Below are positions 1 through 7,593 of a DNA stretch of 8,056 bases, one piece after another. Each line of letters begins with the position of its first letter. Positions within the stretch are counted from its first letter, which is position 1. A model generated the notes under the pieces. It made no database searches. It had not been told where the DNA came from and saw only the letters and a program-made list of their open reading frames with translations. The position numbers were made by a program, and so were the translations under genes. The DNA is taken from NCBI GenBank assembly GCA_013215515.1, contig JABSPC010000684.1:1-8056 (forward strand), read 5' to 3'. This DNA is from Crocinitomicaceae bacterium. Its GTDB lineage: Bacteria > Bacteroidota > Bacteroidia > Flavobacteriales_D > Crocinitomicaceae.

Positions 1-1
1 T

Positions 2-1264
2 CTTTCTGTAAATATTGAAGAATACACAGATGGAATAGGGTTGTATCTCCCAACAGAGCCTATCCTCTTTGGTTTGATGATCATACTTCTGATGATGCAA
101 ATTCGAAAGGCTATAATTCCGACTCATGTGTGGTGGAACCCTATTGTTTGGGCCGTCGGTTTTTACCTTTTCTGGACATTCATTACTTCGATAACAAGCA
201 CCGATCCAGTTGTATCTATTAAGTTCCTTTTAGCCCGATTATGGTTCATCGTACCTCTATTGATATTTGGACCGATCATCTTTAAAAAAAGGAAGAATAT
301 AGAGCGCTTTCTTTGGCTTTTCTGTATTGCAATGACCATTGTTATCATCTATACTTTAATCATTCACGCAAGCTACGGGTTTGGAGAACAGGAAGGGCAT
401 TGGGTAATGTGGCCGTTCTTTAAAGATCATACGATTTACGGCTCTACTGTAGCATTCGTTACGCCTCTGATATGTGGATTGTATTTTTCAAAAAAGCATT
501 CACCGCTTGTTCAGTTGGTTCTAATCACATTAATTGGGATTACCCTGATTGGATTGTACTACTCGTCTTCAAGAGCAGCGTGGTTGAGCTTATTTGCCGC
601 GCTTTCGGTTCTAGCTGTAATCAAACTTAAAATCCGATTCCGATATCTTGCAATGCTCGCTGGTGTTGGTTTGATATTCTTGTTCATTTCATGGGATGGA
701 ATCCAAATTGAATTGGAACGAAATAAGCTTGAACACACAACCGAAGAGTTTGGAGACAGACTTCAAAGTGCAACGAATGTAACAACTGACGCATCCAATC
801 TCGAACGAATTAACAGATGGTCATGCGCTATCGAAATGTTCAACGAGCGACCTATATTTGGTTTTGGACCTGGAACCTATGCTTTTCAGTACACACGCTT
901 TCAAGAGCCGGAAAACACGACAATTATCTCAACTACAAATGGAGATATGGGGAATGCGCATAGTGAATACTTAGGTCCACTTTCCGAAATGGGACTCTTT
1001 GGATTATTATCGATGCTGCTTATTGTTGCCGCGATCTTTTATAAGTCGATTACACTTTACATCAAATGGCCAGCAGAGGACCAAAAAACGAGAACCTTAT
1101 TGCTCGCAATGATCCTGTCGCTCGTCGCTTATTTTGTTCATGGAACCTTGAACAACTATTTGGATACGGACAAAGCAGCCGTTCCAATTTGGATTATGTG
1201 TGCTATTTTCATCGCGCTTGAGGCTCAGCTTCCCAAAAAGAAAAATCCCGAACCTCTCGATTGA
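2..1264 (+). CDS. O-antigen ligase/polymerase family membrane protein (Wzy_C), 5' end missing
   Basis: Inner-membrane protein of the WaaL/Wzy superfamily, which transfers or polymerises undecaprenyl-linked glycans on the periplasmic side. The reading frame is open to the left edge (Leu-Ser-Val-Asn-Ile-Glu upstream of the TTG at 41), so the gene starts outside the window and that TTG is not a credible start. The 420 visible residues contain about eleven hydrophobic segments. Two family hallmarks are visible: YYSSSRAAW, with its Arg codon at 572-574 at the start of a membrane helix, and NAHSEYLGPLSEMGLFG, with its His codon at 959-961, after a long hydrophilic loop of roughly residues 240-320. 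The loop also carries the common FGFGPGTY motif. Ligase, O-antigen polymerase and protein O-glycosyltransferase cannot be told apart by sequence inspection, and no glycan cluster is visible to decide. The gene ends in TGA and converges with the secreted-protein gene 104 bp downstream. Confidence 0.85.
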   Translation, partial: LSVNIEEYTDGIGLYLPTEPILFGLMIILLMMQIRKAIIPTHVWWNPIVWAVGFYLFWTFITSITSTDPVVSIKFLLARLWFIVPLLIFGPIIFKKRKNIERFLWLFCIAMTIVIIYTLIIHASYGFGEQEGHWVMWPFFKDHTIYGSTVAFVTPLICGLYFSKKHSPLVQLVLITLIGITLIGLYYSSSRAAWLSLFAALSVLAVIKLKIRFRYLAMLAGVGLIFLFISWDGIQIELERNKLEHTTEEFGDRLQSATNVTTDASNLERINRWSCAIEMFNERPIFGFGPGTYAFQYTRFQEPENTTIISTTNGDMGNAHSEYLGPLSEMGLFGLLSMLLIVAAIFYKSITLYIKWPAEDQKTRTLLLAMILSLVAYFVHGTLNNYLDTDKAAVPIWIMCAIFIALEAQLPKKKNPEPLD

Positions 1265-1307
1265 AGCCCAGGATTTACGAAAATCAACCCGTTGCTTTCT
1301 CAAAAGT

Positions 1308-1345
1308 CAAGGCATAAAAAGAGTGCCTTGGAAAGATCCAAGGCA
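1308..1345. repeat. Three alternating copies of a 7-bp half-site
   Basis: CAAGGCA occurs at 1308-1314 and 1339-1345, with its reverse complement TGCCTTG at 1324-1330 between them. The middle copy can pair with either outer copy, giving two mutually exclusive hairpins. The right-hand pairing belongs to the 13-bp terminator stem and is clearly stronger. The left-hand pairing is 7 bp with a 9-nt loop. The repeat may simply be a decayed duplication of one terminator arm. Confidence 0.6.
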
Positions 1346-1350
1346 CTCTT
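1316..1350 (-). terminator. Rho-independent terminator of the T9SS-cargo gene
   Basis: A perfect 13-bp inverted repeat pairs 1319-1331 with 1338-1350 across a 6-nt loop. Read on the - strand, the stem begins 18 nt after the TAA stop of the 692-aa gene and runs into five consecutive T (complement of 1316-1320), the usual intrinsic-terminator layout. On the + strand the stem is followed by AAGAAATT rather than a T-tract. It may still slow transcription from the O-antigen ligase-like gene, but the signal is directed at the - strand. Confidence 0.88.
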
Positions 1351-1368
1351 AAGAAATTAGACTCGTTC

Positions 1369-3447
1369 TTAATGAACTACCGTCAATCGTTTAGTAACAA
1401 CCTCACCACCAACGTTCAAATTAACGAAGTAGAAACCTTCAGATAAATTTGAACCATTAATCGTAAGGTATTGCTTACCGCCATTCATAAGGACAACATC
1501 GCTAACCATAACTTCATTTCCTAATGCATTTGTAACAGTAATAATTACATCAGAAGCATTTTTAAGTTGGAAAGAAACATTTACGTTATTAGAGGCTGGA
1601 TTTGGATATAAATTGAAATTGAATTCATTTGCGATTTCCTTAATTCCAACGTCTCCTGTAATAACTGTCTCAGTAGCGTTCAAAATCTCACCAGTATTAG
1701 AGTTTACTATCATAACAATCGCGTGTGATTTGTTCACATCTGTAACTGTACCAATTGGAACTGCAGCAAATGTATGAGATTGAATCCCCATAGGAACTGA
1801 ACCTGCTGGTAAACTTCCTGCATCTCCTAAAATATCATCATTTGATAAGTAACGAGCAACGTGATCATAACCTCCGAACAAAGCTGGATCAACTGGATCA
1901 CCACCTGTACTAAAATCAAAATCATTATTAGTTCCTGCTGGGAACTGCATTGTTCCTGCTGGCTCACCATCGTAGTAATTCACTTGGTCCCAACCCGAAG
2001 ATCCGTCACCAATTAAATCGTCTTCAACAATAACAAGAGAGAATCTGTAATCTCCAGCTATCGTTCCAAACCATTCTGACTCTGCATAAACAGTAATGTC
2101 ATTTGTTTGAGCGCTATAAATTGCTGTCACGTTTTTCACATCACAAGGAACAATAGCACCAACACGTGCGTTGTGCATTGCTAAGAAGTTTGCAGGATTA
2201 TCACTCGCAACTCTATCAACACCTCCTTTAGGGTATCCACCTGGAATATACGTATTAATATTCCCATCATAATCATCCAATACCATTGGATCATTTGATC
2301 CGTTATGAACTGCAATTCCAATAAATTCTGGAACTGACTCCATTTCAGCTAGAGCAACAGCACCTCTTGGACACCATCCACACCATGTACCTGTTTTCTC
2401 TTCACCTACAACATATTTAACAGGAAGTGAAGTTAAAGCAACTGTAGATTGTTGATCGCTATTATTCGACAAATCAACATCTCCTGCAATCATAACAACT
2501 AAATCAATAGTGTATCCTGTTCCTGCAACTGCATTCAATTGCGTTGGGCTAGTAAAGCTATACTCTTCATCAGAAAGAATGTTCAATCCAGTAATGTTAT
2601 CCATGTATGGACCTGTTCCATCATCCCATGTAACAGTCAAAGTAGTTATTGGAGAAGAACCTAAGTTTTTAACTGTTCCTTCGATGTCAGTTACTCCAAC
2701 ACCGATATATGATAACATATCAAATGACAAAAGTTCAACTTCGTTTGCTGGTTGAGTTCCATAGAAGAATGTATAATATAAATCATCTATGCTATTGACA
2801 TCACCTCCTGCAGTTGCGTCCACACTTGGTGAAGCAGGATCTGAGATCGCAGTAGTTCCATCAATTTGGACTCCAATACTCAATGCTCCCGTTCCAGAAG
2901 TATTTCTTTGATCAACGATGTAAATATTATCCGTTCCTTCTTCAAGAACGATTGACCAATACGACCAACCGATAGTTCCATTTGTACAAGAACTAAAGTG
3001 AATCCACTCTTGTTGACTTCCTGCTGAACCAAACGTTTTAATAGAAACATGATCGTTTATTCCTGAAGCTTCAAGACCCCAAGCACAAATTGAATTGTCA
3101 GGAATTGATGCGTCTGGTAATGATGCTGGTGCACCACCTGGAACCAGTACTGCTCCTGTCGAGAATGTTAAAACTCCCGTTGAAGAGACTTTGTAGTCAG
3201 TTACTACCGCTCCATTAAAGTTAAATGTAAATGGAATAGTTTGATTCGCAGACCAAGTTGGTGTTCCAACTGACGGTCCTAAAAGCGAAGTCCATCCTGC
3301 TACTTGGCCACTTCCATCTGGTAAAGCTGGGTCTTGATTTAAGCCTCCAGGAGTATCACCTGAACTCGTTAAGTAATAATATTGCCCAAAAGAAAGAGAG
3401 GTGAGCAATATTATACCTACGACGAGGCATAATTTGATAATTTTCAT
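1369..3447 (-). CDS. Secreted Omp28/thioredoxin-like protein with T9SS type A sorting domain
   Basis: A 692-residue protein predicted to be exported by Sec and then by the type IX system to the cell surface or medium. Residues 1-21 form a signal peptide (MKIIK, hydrophobic core, ending SLSFG) with cleavage before Gln22. Residues 23-230 look like a beta-sandwich rich in Gly, Thr and Ser, and 235-340 resemble a CARDB/Ig-like module. Residues 343-595 match the Omp28-related family: GTWCGWCPRG puts a thioredoxin-type CxxC at Cys356/Cys359, GYPKGGVDR follows at 404-412, and IVMIVNSNTGEILNATE lies at the end. Residues about 612-692 are a T9SS type A sorting domain, starting NLYPNPASN and ending VVTKRLTVVH. 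The ATG start is supported by the signal peptide; no Shine-Dalgarno is seen. The gene is isolated, with a 376-bp gap upstream and its own terminator. A thiol-redox role is inferred from CGWC; the substrate is unknown, and the domain may only bind. Confidence 0.88.
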   Translation of the reverse strand: MKIIKLCLVVGIILLTSLSFGQYYYLTSSGDTPGGLNQDPALPDGSGQVAGWTSLLGPSVGTPTWSANQTIPFTFNFNGAVVTDYKVSSTGVLTFSTGAVLVPGGAPASLPDASIPDNSICAWGLEASGINDHVSIKTFGSAGSQQEWIHFSSCTNGTIGWSYWSIVLEEGTDNIYIVDQRNTSGTGALSIGVQIDGTTAISDPASPSVDATAGGDVNSIDDLYYTFFYGTQPANEVELLSFDMLSYIGVGVTDIEGTVKNLGSSPITTLTVTWDDGTGPYMDNITGLNILSDEEYSFTSPTQLNAVAGTGYTIDLVVMIAGDVDLSNNSDQQSTVALTSLPVKYVVGEEKTGTWCGWCPRGAVALAEMESVPEFIGIAVHNGSNDPMVLDDYDGNINTYIPGGYPKGGVDRVASDNPANFLAMHNARVGAIVPCDVKNVTAIYSAQTNDITVYAESEWFGTIAGDYRFSLVIVEDDLIGDGSSGWDQVNYYDGEPAGTMQFPAGTNNDFDFSTGGDPVDPALFGGYDHVARYLSNDDILGDAGSLPAGSVPMGIQSHTFAAVPIGTVTDVNKSHAIVMIVNSNTGEILNATETVITGDVGIKEIANEFNFNLYPNPASNNVNVSFQLKNASDVIITVTNALGNEVMVSDVVLMNGGKQYLTINGSNLSEGFYFVNLNVGGEVVTKRLTVVH

Positions 3448-3823
3448 AATAATATTGTATTAAGTGTGTATATACTGCGAGAATACAACTAAAATAGGTA
3501 ATTCCATCCTGAAATAACTCAGAATACAGGAAGGCAACGAAAATGGTGATGAACGGAAACGATATAGGACATTTTTGTTCAATCGATAAAAAAAAGAATC
3601 TTAAAACACTCTGAACACCCTGTCGTTATTGGATTATGGAACACTTTTTAAAAGCTAACACACCACGTTACACATACGATTATGGGCTTCAAGTTTTCCG
3701 AATTTTAACTTAGGCTAGTATAATTTCAATGAAATTTAACAATCTGTGAAGGCATTATATGAAAGCCAAAGAATAAAATACAACTCTGAAGATGCTGAAA
3801 ATCAAAAAATTGTTAGTTCTAAT
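3448..3823. other. 376-bp intergenic region without an identifiable gene
   Basis: AT-rich spacer between two - strand genes. No credible ORF, tRNA or structured RNA was recognised on either strand. It must contain the promoter of the 692-aa gene, but no good match to the Bacteroidota consensus (TTTG near -33, TAnnTTTG near -7) was found on the - strand; the nearest approximations, such as TATTTTAG and TATTTCAG, have mismatches. Minor structure includes a 6-bp AT-rich inverted repeat (AATTTC/GAAATT) at 3722-3736 and four AACAC pentamers between 3605 and 3661. No strong terminator follows the EnvC-like gene; its 3' side offers only a weak AT-only pairing before a run of six T. Confidence 0.6.
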
Positions 3824-5104
3824 TTATTGAGCCACCCACAAAGAGGGATTCAAACACGTTACATTGTTACCACTAACTTTATGTATTTCGAAGTGAACAA
3901 CCGACATTGATTGACCCGGTTTGGTCAACAGTGATCCAATCAAATCTTTCGTTTTCACTTTATCTCCTGCTTTAACATAAGTGTCCTGAAGATTACTGTA
4001 AACCGTTCTGTAGTTCCCGTGTTTAATAATCACAACCTTTCCGGCCCCTGGAATGTTCAAAACACTCGTAACCTCCCCTTGGAATACGGACTTCACGTGC
4101 GCCTTTTTTGGTGTGCTAATATCAATGCCCCTATTGTTGGTGGTCACGTTTTTCAGCGTTGGATGGGCATTCTTTCCAAATTTCTCCGTTACACTCCCCT
4201 TATCCACAGGCCATGGCAACTTACCTCTATTTCCTTCGAAACTTTTACTCAGCGCGGTGGCTTTAGCCGTTTCCTTAAACGTGATCGTTTCTACTTTCGT
4301 TGTTGCTTCTGTAGATGCAGTCGTTTCGTTCTTTTTCCGCGCGGCTGCTTCAAGTGCCAATCGCTTGGCTTCGGCTGCTGCAATTTCCCTTCGAATAGCC
4401 GAGGCAATCTGCACCTTCATTATTTGTCGGTCCCGTTGAACCTTCCTAAGTTGAGCTAGAATCTCTTCTTCTTCTTTCTTGAACTCTTTGTATATCCCTT
4501 CTTGCTTTAAGCGGTCCAATTCAATAGCCGCTCGCTCTTCTTTCTTATCTGAAATAACAGCCAATTTGAGTTGTTTCTCCTTTTTTATAGACCCAATCTC
4601 TTGACCTATCAAATCTTGGTGTTGTTTAATTGTTATGAATTGATTTCGCTGAACTTCAGCAATACGCTTTAAATAATTGTTTCTTTTCATCGCTTCGAAA
4701 TAGCTTTTTGATGAAAAAATGAACATCAATTTACCGTATTTGCTTCTATTCTTATACGCGAATAAAATTAGCTTCTTGTATTGTTCTTTCAAGCGTTCTA
4801 CTTTTGCTTTGTAGGTCGCTATTTGGTCTTCTTTTGTTTCAACTTTAAGTTCCGCACTTCGAATTTGATTGTCGTAATTCTTAAGTAATTGTTCTCTAAA
4901 ACTTATCTGATTTTCGATAACCTTAAGTTCATTCAACGATGACTTTGTGTTATCCTTTGATTTACGGAGCAACATTCTTGTATCGTCAATTTTATTTTCA
5001 AGCCGTGCCTGTTCTTTCTTTAATTTATCACTTGAAGTCTGACCGAACGAGAATCCCGCCCACAATAAAATCGCTACAACAATTAATCTATTCGCACTTT
5101 CCAT
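3824..5104 (-). CDS. EnvC-like murein hydrolase activator with degenerate LytM (M23) domain
   Basis: A periplasmic protein predicted to activate N-acetylmuramoyl-L-alanine amidases that split septal peptidoglycan. Residues 1-21 are a signal peptide ending GFSFG before Gln22. Residues 24-255 are highly charged and heptad-rich, a long coiled coil as in EnvC. A Thr/Ala/Lys-rich linker follows, then a LytM domain at about 295-426 (PWPVDKGSVTEKFG to LNPSLW). The first zinc His of HxGxD is Asn324 (NRGID, Asp328 kept). The His of the usual YxHL is Asn371 (YSNL), and the first His of HxH is Val402 (VVHFEI, His404 kept). Loss of these residues points to an activator rather than an active endopeptidase. 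It is the last gene of the operon. Its ATG lies inside the DUF4292 gene (17-bp overlap), and the signal peptide supports this start. In Proteobacteria, FtsEX controls EnvC; that partner is not in the window. Confidence 0.87.
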   Translation of the reverse strand: MESANRLIVVAILLWAGFSFGQTSSDKLKKEQARLENKIDDTRMLLRKSKDNTKSSLNELKVIENQISFREQLLKNYDNQIRSAELKVETKEDQIATYKAKVERLKEQYKKLILFAYKNRSKYGKLMFIFSSKSYFEAMKRNNYLKRIAEVQRNQFITIKQHQDLIGQEIGSIKKEKQLKLAVISDKKEERAAIELDRLKQEGIYKEFKKEEEEILAQLRKVQRDRQIMKVQIASAIRREIAAAEAKRLALEAAARKKNETTASTEATTKVETITFKETAKATALSKSFEGNRGKLPWPVDKGSVTEKFGKNAHPTLKNVTTNNRGIDISTPKKAHVKSVFQGEVTSVLNIPGAGKVVIIKHGNYRTVYSNLQDTYVKAGDKVKTKDLIGSLLTKPGQSMSVVHFEIHKVSGNNVTCLNPSLWVAQ

Positions 5105-5894
5105 AACTTTCAGGTATTACAAAATGAATCTGCTCAACTTTGTTTACACGGGTCTTCTTGTACTCCATGTCAATTTTTATTTCTTGTGCTGGAGTTACAA
5201 TTCGAATCTCAACCAACTTGGGGAACAAGATTGAATCAATACGTTCTCTCGTCTTATAATTAACGGTTATTTCTGTGTTGTTTTCTGGACTTAGAACTGT
5301 CATAGAAGTCAATTGATCCAAATCTGGAGATAAGGTATAAAATAGTGCAACCACGTTCAATTCACCATTTTTAATTTTCCTAAGATCCCTCTTGCTATGG
5401 CTGCATAAAGTGTAACCCACATCAGATTCCATTTGAAAATATTTATGCTCTGAATCAAAATCTAAAGGAAGTCCCATCATCAATTCTTCAATATTTTTCA
5501 GACTAAACTCTACGCCAAATTTTTCTTTAATAAAGTTGATACTTTCTTTTATGTAGCATTTGTCCTTCTTGTTGGACACTTGTACTGAATCTGTTGTAAT
5601 CAAAGCGTTAACGAACGGAATTCGAGCATATGAAATAGTCATAATCGTAGCGCTATCTGCTCTTATTCGAAGCGATGTTTTAAAAGATACGTTTAGAGAT
5701 GAATCCGAATATTTCGTTGAAATTTTAGAATAAAATGAACTATACTCTAAACCTGATAACGTGTCTAAAGCTTGAACTAATTCGGCATCCTTCATTTTGG
5801 GAAGTTTAACATTGCCCTCGGTGTTGTTCTTAGAACAAGCAATTATCATTAGCCCGCAGAAGAGCAATATACCGTATTTAGTCAATCGGATCAT
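5088..5894 (-). CDS. DUF4292 lipoprotein, LolB-like
   Basis: A 268-residue predicted lipoprotein. The N-terminus (MIRLTKYGILLFCGLMIIAC) is a lipoprotein signal with acylated Cys20; IIAC is a slightly irregular lipobox. The mature part is predicted beta-rich and follows the DUF4292 pattern: SLRIRADSATIMTIS at 74-88, then PFVNALITTDSVQVSNKK with KCYIKE, then NIEELMMGLPL near 134-144, then alternating strands to the C-terminus. The pattern of a lipid-anchored half-barrel with an early 'I-xx-D-S' segment recalls LolB, the outer-membrane lipoprotein acceptor. This is an inference from sequence pattern, not a demonstrated homology. The start overlaps the end of the TPR gene by 17 bp, and a GGAG lies 10 nt upstream of the ATG, inside that gene. 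Its own end overlaps the EnvC-like gene by 17 bp. Molecular function is unknown. Confidence 0.8.
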   Translation of the reverse strand: MIRLTKYGILLFCGLMIIACSKNNTEGNVKLPKMKDAELVQALDTLSGLEYSSFYSKISTKYSDSSLNVSFKTSLRIRADSATIMTISYARIPFVNALITTDSVQVSNKKDKCYIKESINFIKEKFGVEFSLKNIEELMMGLPLDFDSEHKYFQMESDVGYTLCSHSKRDLRKIKNGELNVVALFYTLSPDLDQLTSMTVLSPENNTEITVNYKTRERIDSILFPKLVEIRIVTPAQEIKIDMEYKKTRVNKVEQIHFVIPESYGKCE

Positions 5895-7593
5895 AATACT
5901 TTTTCTCCGTTATTTTTGACTTTAAAACTGAATTAGTAGAGCCTAAAGTTTTAGCTATCTCCCAATACTTGAGAGCATCCTCCACCTTACCAAGTTTGAA
6001 AAGAACATCGCCCATGTGCTCATTGATCATTGCATCTTCAGAATCCGATTCAAGCGCCAATTCAAATTTCTCATTCGCTTTTTTAAACTCTCCTTTTTGG
6101 AATAAAACCCATCCGTAGGTATCCTGATAAATGGCATTGTTTGGAGAGTCTACAGTAACTTGTGTAGAAAGTGATTGGGCCAAATCCAATTCTTGCTTTG
6201 AATCTGCTAATTGGATTGCAAAATTGTTTTTGATCAATGTACTTTGAGGATCAAGAGCAATTGCCTGTTTGTAGTTGTCGATACCGGCGCTGTATTTCTT
6301 TTTACCAAAATACGCTTCTCCAATTTGACCTCTAAACTCGGCTTGCAATTCTTTATCGTTTAGCACAACTTCAATACCATAACTCAAGGTCTCAATAGCC
6401 TCGTCGTATTTTTTAATTTGATTTGCACTCAAGCCATTCAAGAGATAAACGGTAGTCATTGTTGGGAATAATTCCAAACATTCAGTGCTATGAGCGTATA
6501 ACTCCTCGTATTGTCCAGCTTGGTATTCCATGATCATTACTTGATTCCAAATTGGATATTTGTCCTTGTTAAACGACAGTGCCTTTTTGTATGCTTCCAA
6601 TGCACCCGTTTCGTCTTTTGCTGTTAAACGGTAATCACCTTGAATAGAATATACAATTGCTTCTTCTGGATGAACCTCAATCAAAATATCAAGAAGTTCA
6701 TACATCTCTGGATCAATATTGAACTCTACTTCGTGCACTCTGATCATTAATTTTGCCTTGGTATCAACATCCAGTTTAGTAGATGAAAATGCGGCGCGTA
6801 ATTCTACATAGGCCTTCGGCATATCCCCTTTTTGCTGGTAAAAATCTGCTAATGCCAAGTGCGCTTTTCCATTTTCAGGATCGGCAATAACCAATTCTTT
6901 CAACATCGCAATTCCTTTTTCCTCACGATTCGTTTTAAAATAGAAATCCACCAAATTGGCTATGATGTTTACATCGGTAGGAAATGAAATACGCGCTTGT
7001 TTTAACTCATCTTCTGCACTTTCCATATCCTCCATGTCCATATATAGCTGGAATCTTTGAAGAGAAAATTGCGGATGTTTTCCTGCTTGATCTTCGGCTT
7101 GATTAAGAATCTCAATAGCATCTTTTTCTTGGTCATTTCGAACCAAAGCTTCGGCGTATCCGTATAACCAATCAATACTCTTTGGCTCAATTTCAACAAG
7201 TTTTTTAAAGTTGGTTACGGAATTCGGGTAATCTTCACGCTCGAAATACATATAAGCCAATTCCTGAATGTACCATGTATTCACAGGGTCAATCTCAGCA
7301 GCTTTTAAAATATACTCTGCTGATTTATCGGGATTATCTCGTTGTAATTCAAGTTTCGATAAAGCGTAGTACACAGCGTCATCATCGGTTCTAACCGTCA
7401 AGCAAAATTCAAACTTTGCAATTGCCTCCTCTATTCTTCCTTTCGTTTTGAAACGAAGCCCTTCATGGAAAGACTGGATATAAGGATGGTCCGCCTTAGA
7501 GATGGTAGGCTGAGATTCTGTCAGTTCTTTTTTAGTACCACAAGCAGTGATAAGAAAAACGGACAGGATTATATATAAAAATGGCTTATTCAT
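5878..7593 (-). CDS. TPR-repeat lipoprotein
   Basis: A 571-residue predicted envelope lipoprotein made almost entirely of tetratricopeptide repeats, a scaffold for protein-protein contacts; no enzymatic motif is visible. The chosen ATG (codon 7591-7593) gives MNKPFLYIILSVFLITAC, a basic n-region, hydrophobic core and lipobox with Cys18. An in-frame ATG seven codons upstream (7614) would put MEIIPTS before this signal and is less likely. Helical TPR pairs run from about residue 40 to 555. Clear units include 103-137 (WYIQELAYMYFEREDYPNSV) and the last two at about 487-552, with the Trp/Gly/Tyr/Ala/Pro spacing of the family; about ten to twelve units in total. The gene starts within the last codons of the nucleotidyltransferase gene (8-bp overlap) and ends inside the DUF4292 gene. 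It may hold envelope partners of the same operon together; that role is inferred. Confidence 0.85.
   Translation of the reverse strand: MNKPFLYIILSVFLITACGTKKELTESQPTISKADHPYIQSFHEGLRFKTKGRIEEAIAKFEFCLTVRTDDDAVYYALSKLELQRDNPDKSAEYILKAAEIDPVNTWYIQELAYMYFEREDYPNSVTNFKKLVEIEPKSIDWLYGYAEALVRNDQEKDAIEILNQAEDQAGKHPQFSLQRFQLYMDMEDMESAEDELKQARISFPTDVNIIANLVDFYFKTNREEKGIAMLKELVIADPENGKAHLALADFYQQKGDMPKAYVELRAAFSSTKLDVDTKAKLMIRVHEVEFNIDPEMYELLDILIEVHPEEAIVYSIQGDYRLTAKDETGALEAYKKALSFNKDKYPIWNQVMIMEYQAGQYEELYAHSTECLELFPTMTTVYLLNGLSANQIKKYDEAIETLSYGIEVVLNDKELQAEFRGQIGEAYFGKKKYSAGIDNYKQAIALDPQSTLIKNNFAIQLADSKQELDLAQSLSTQVTVDSPNNAIYQDTYGWVLFQKGEFKKANEKFELALESDSEDAMINEHMGDVLFKLGKVEDALKYWEIAKTLGSTNSVLKSKITEKKYYDPID

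Noticed and set aside
41..43. TTG as start of the O-antigen ligase-like gene
   Set aside because: The frame stays open for 13 codons to the left edge with family-like sequence, so the true start is outside the window. The same holds for the TTG at 8054-8056 in the nucleotidyltransferase.
163..348. Short - strand ORF inside the O-antigen ligase-like gene (and a similar one at 1097-1303)
   Set aside because: Antisense shadows of a real membrane-protein gene, with no start context or recognisable motif; the one at 1097-1303 also runs into the convergent spacer.
2510..2755. + strand ORF of 81 aa opposite the secreted-protein gene
   Set aside because: Lies within the coding region of the 692-aa protein on the other strand, with no independent support.
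3448..3560. Promoter of the 692-aa gene
   Set aside because: Candidates such as TATTTTAG and TATTTCAG miss key positions of TAnnTTTG and lack a well-placed upstream TTTG, so no site is annotated.
3801..3823. Possible terminator after the EnvC-like gene
   Set aside because: Only TTAG/CTAA with a 2-nt loop, or a 5-bp AT-only stem, precedes the six-T run; too weak to call.
4019..4459. Two overlapping + strand ORFs (146 and 128 aa) opposite the EnvC-like gene
   Set aside because: They lie wholly antisense to a well-supported coding region with recognisable domains; their length follows from the Ala/Lys/Glu-rich sense strand, and the Cys/Phe/Arg-rich products match no family I know.
7002..7199. 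65-aa - strand ORF inside the TPR gene
   Set aside because: Same-strand, out-of-frame shadow; the TPR frame is continuous through this stretch.
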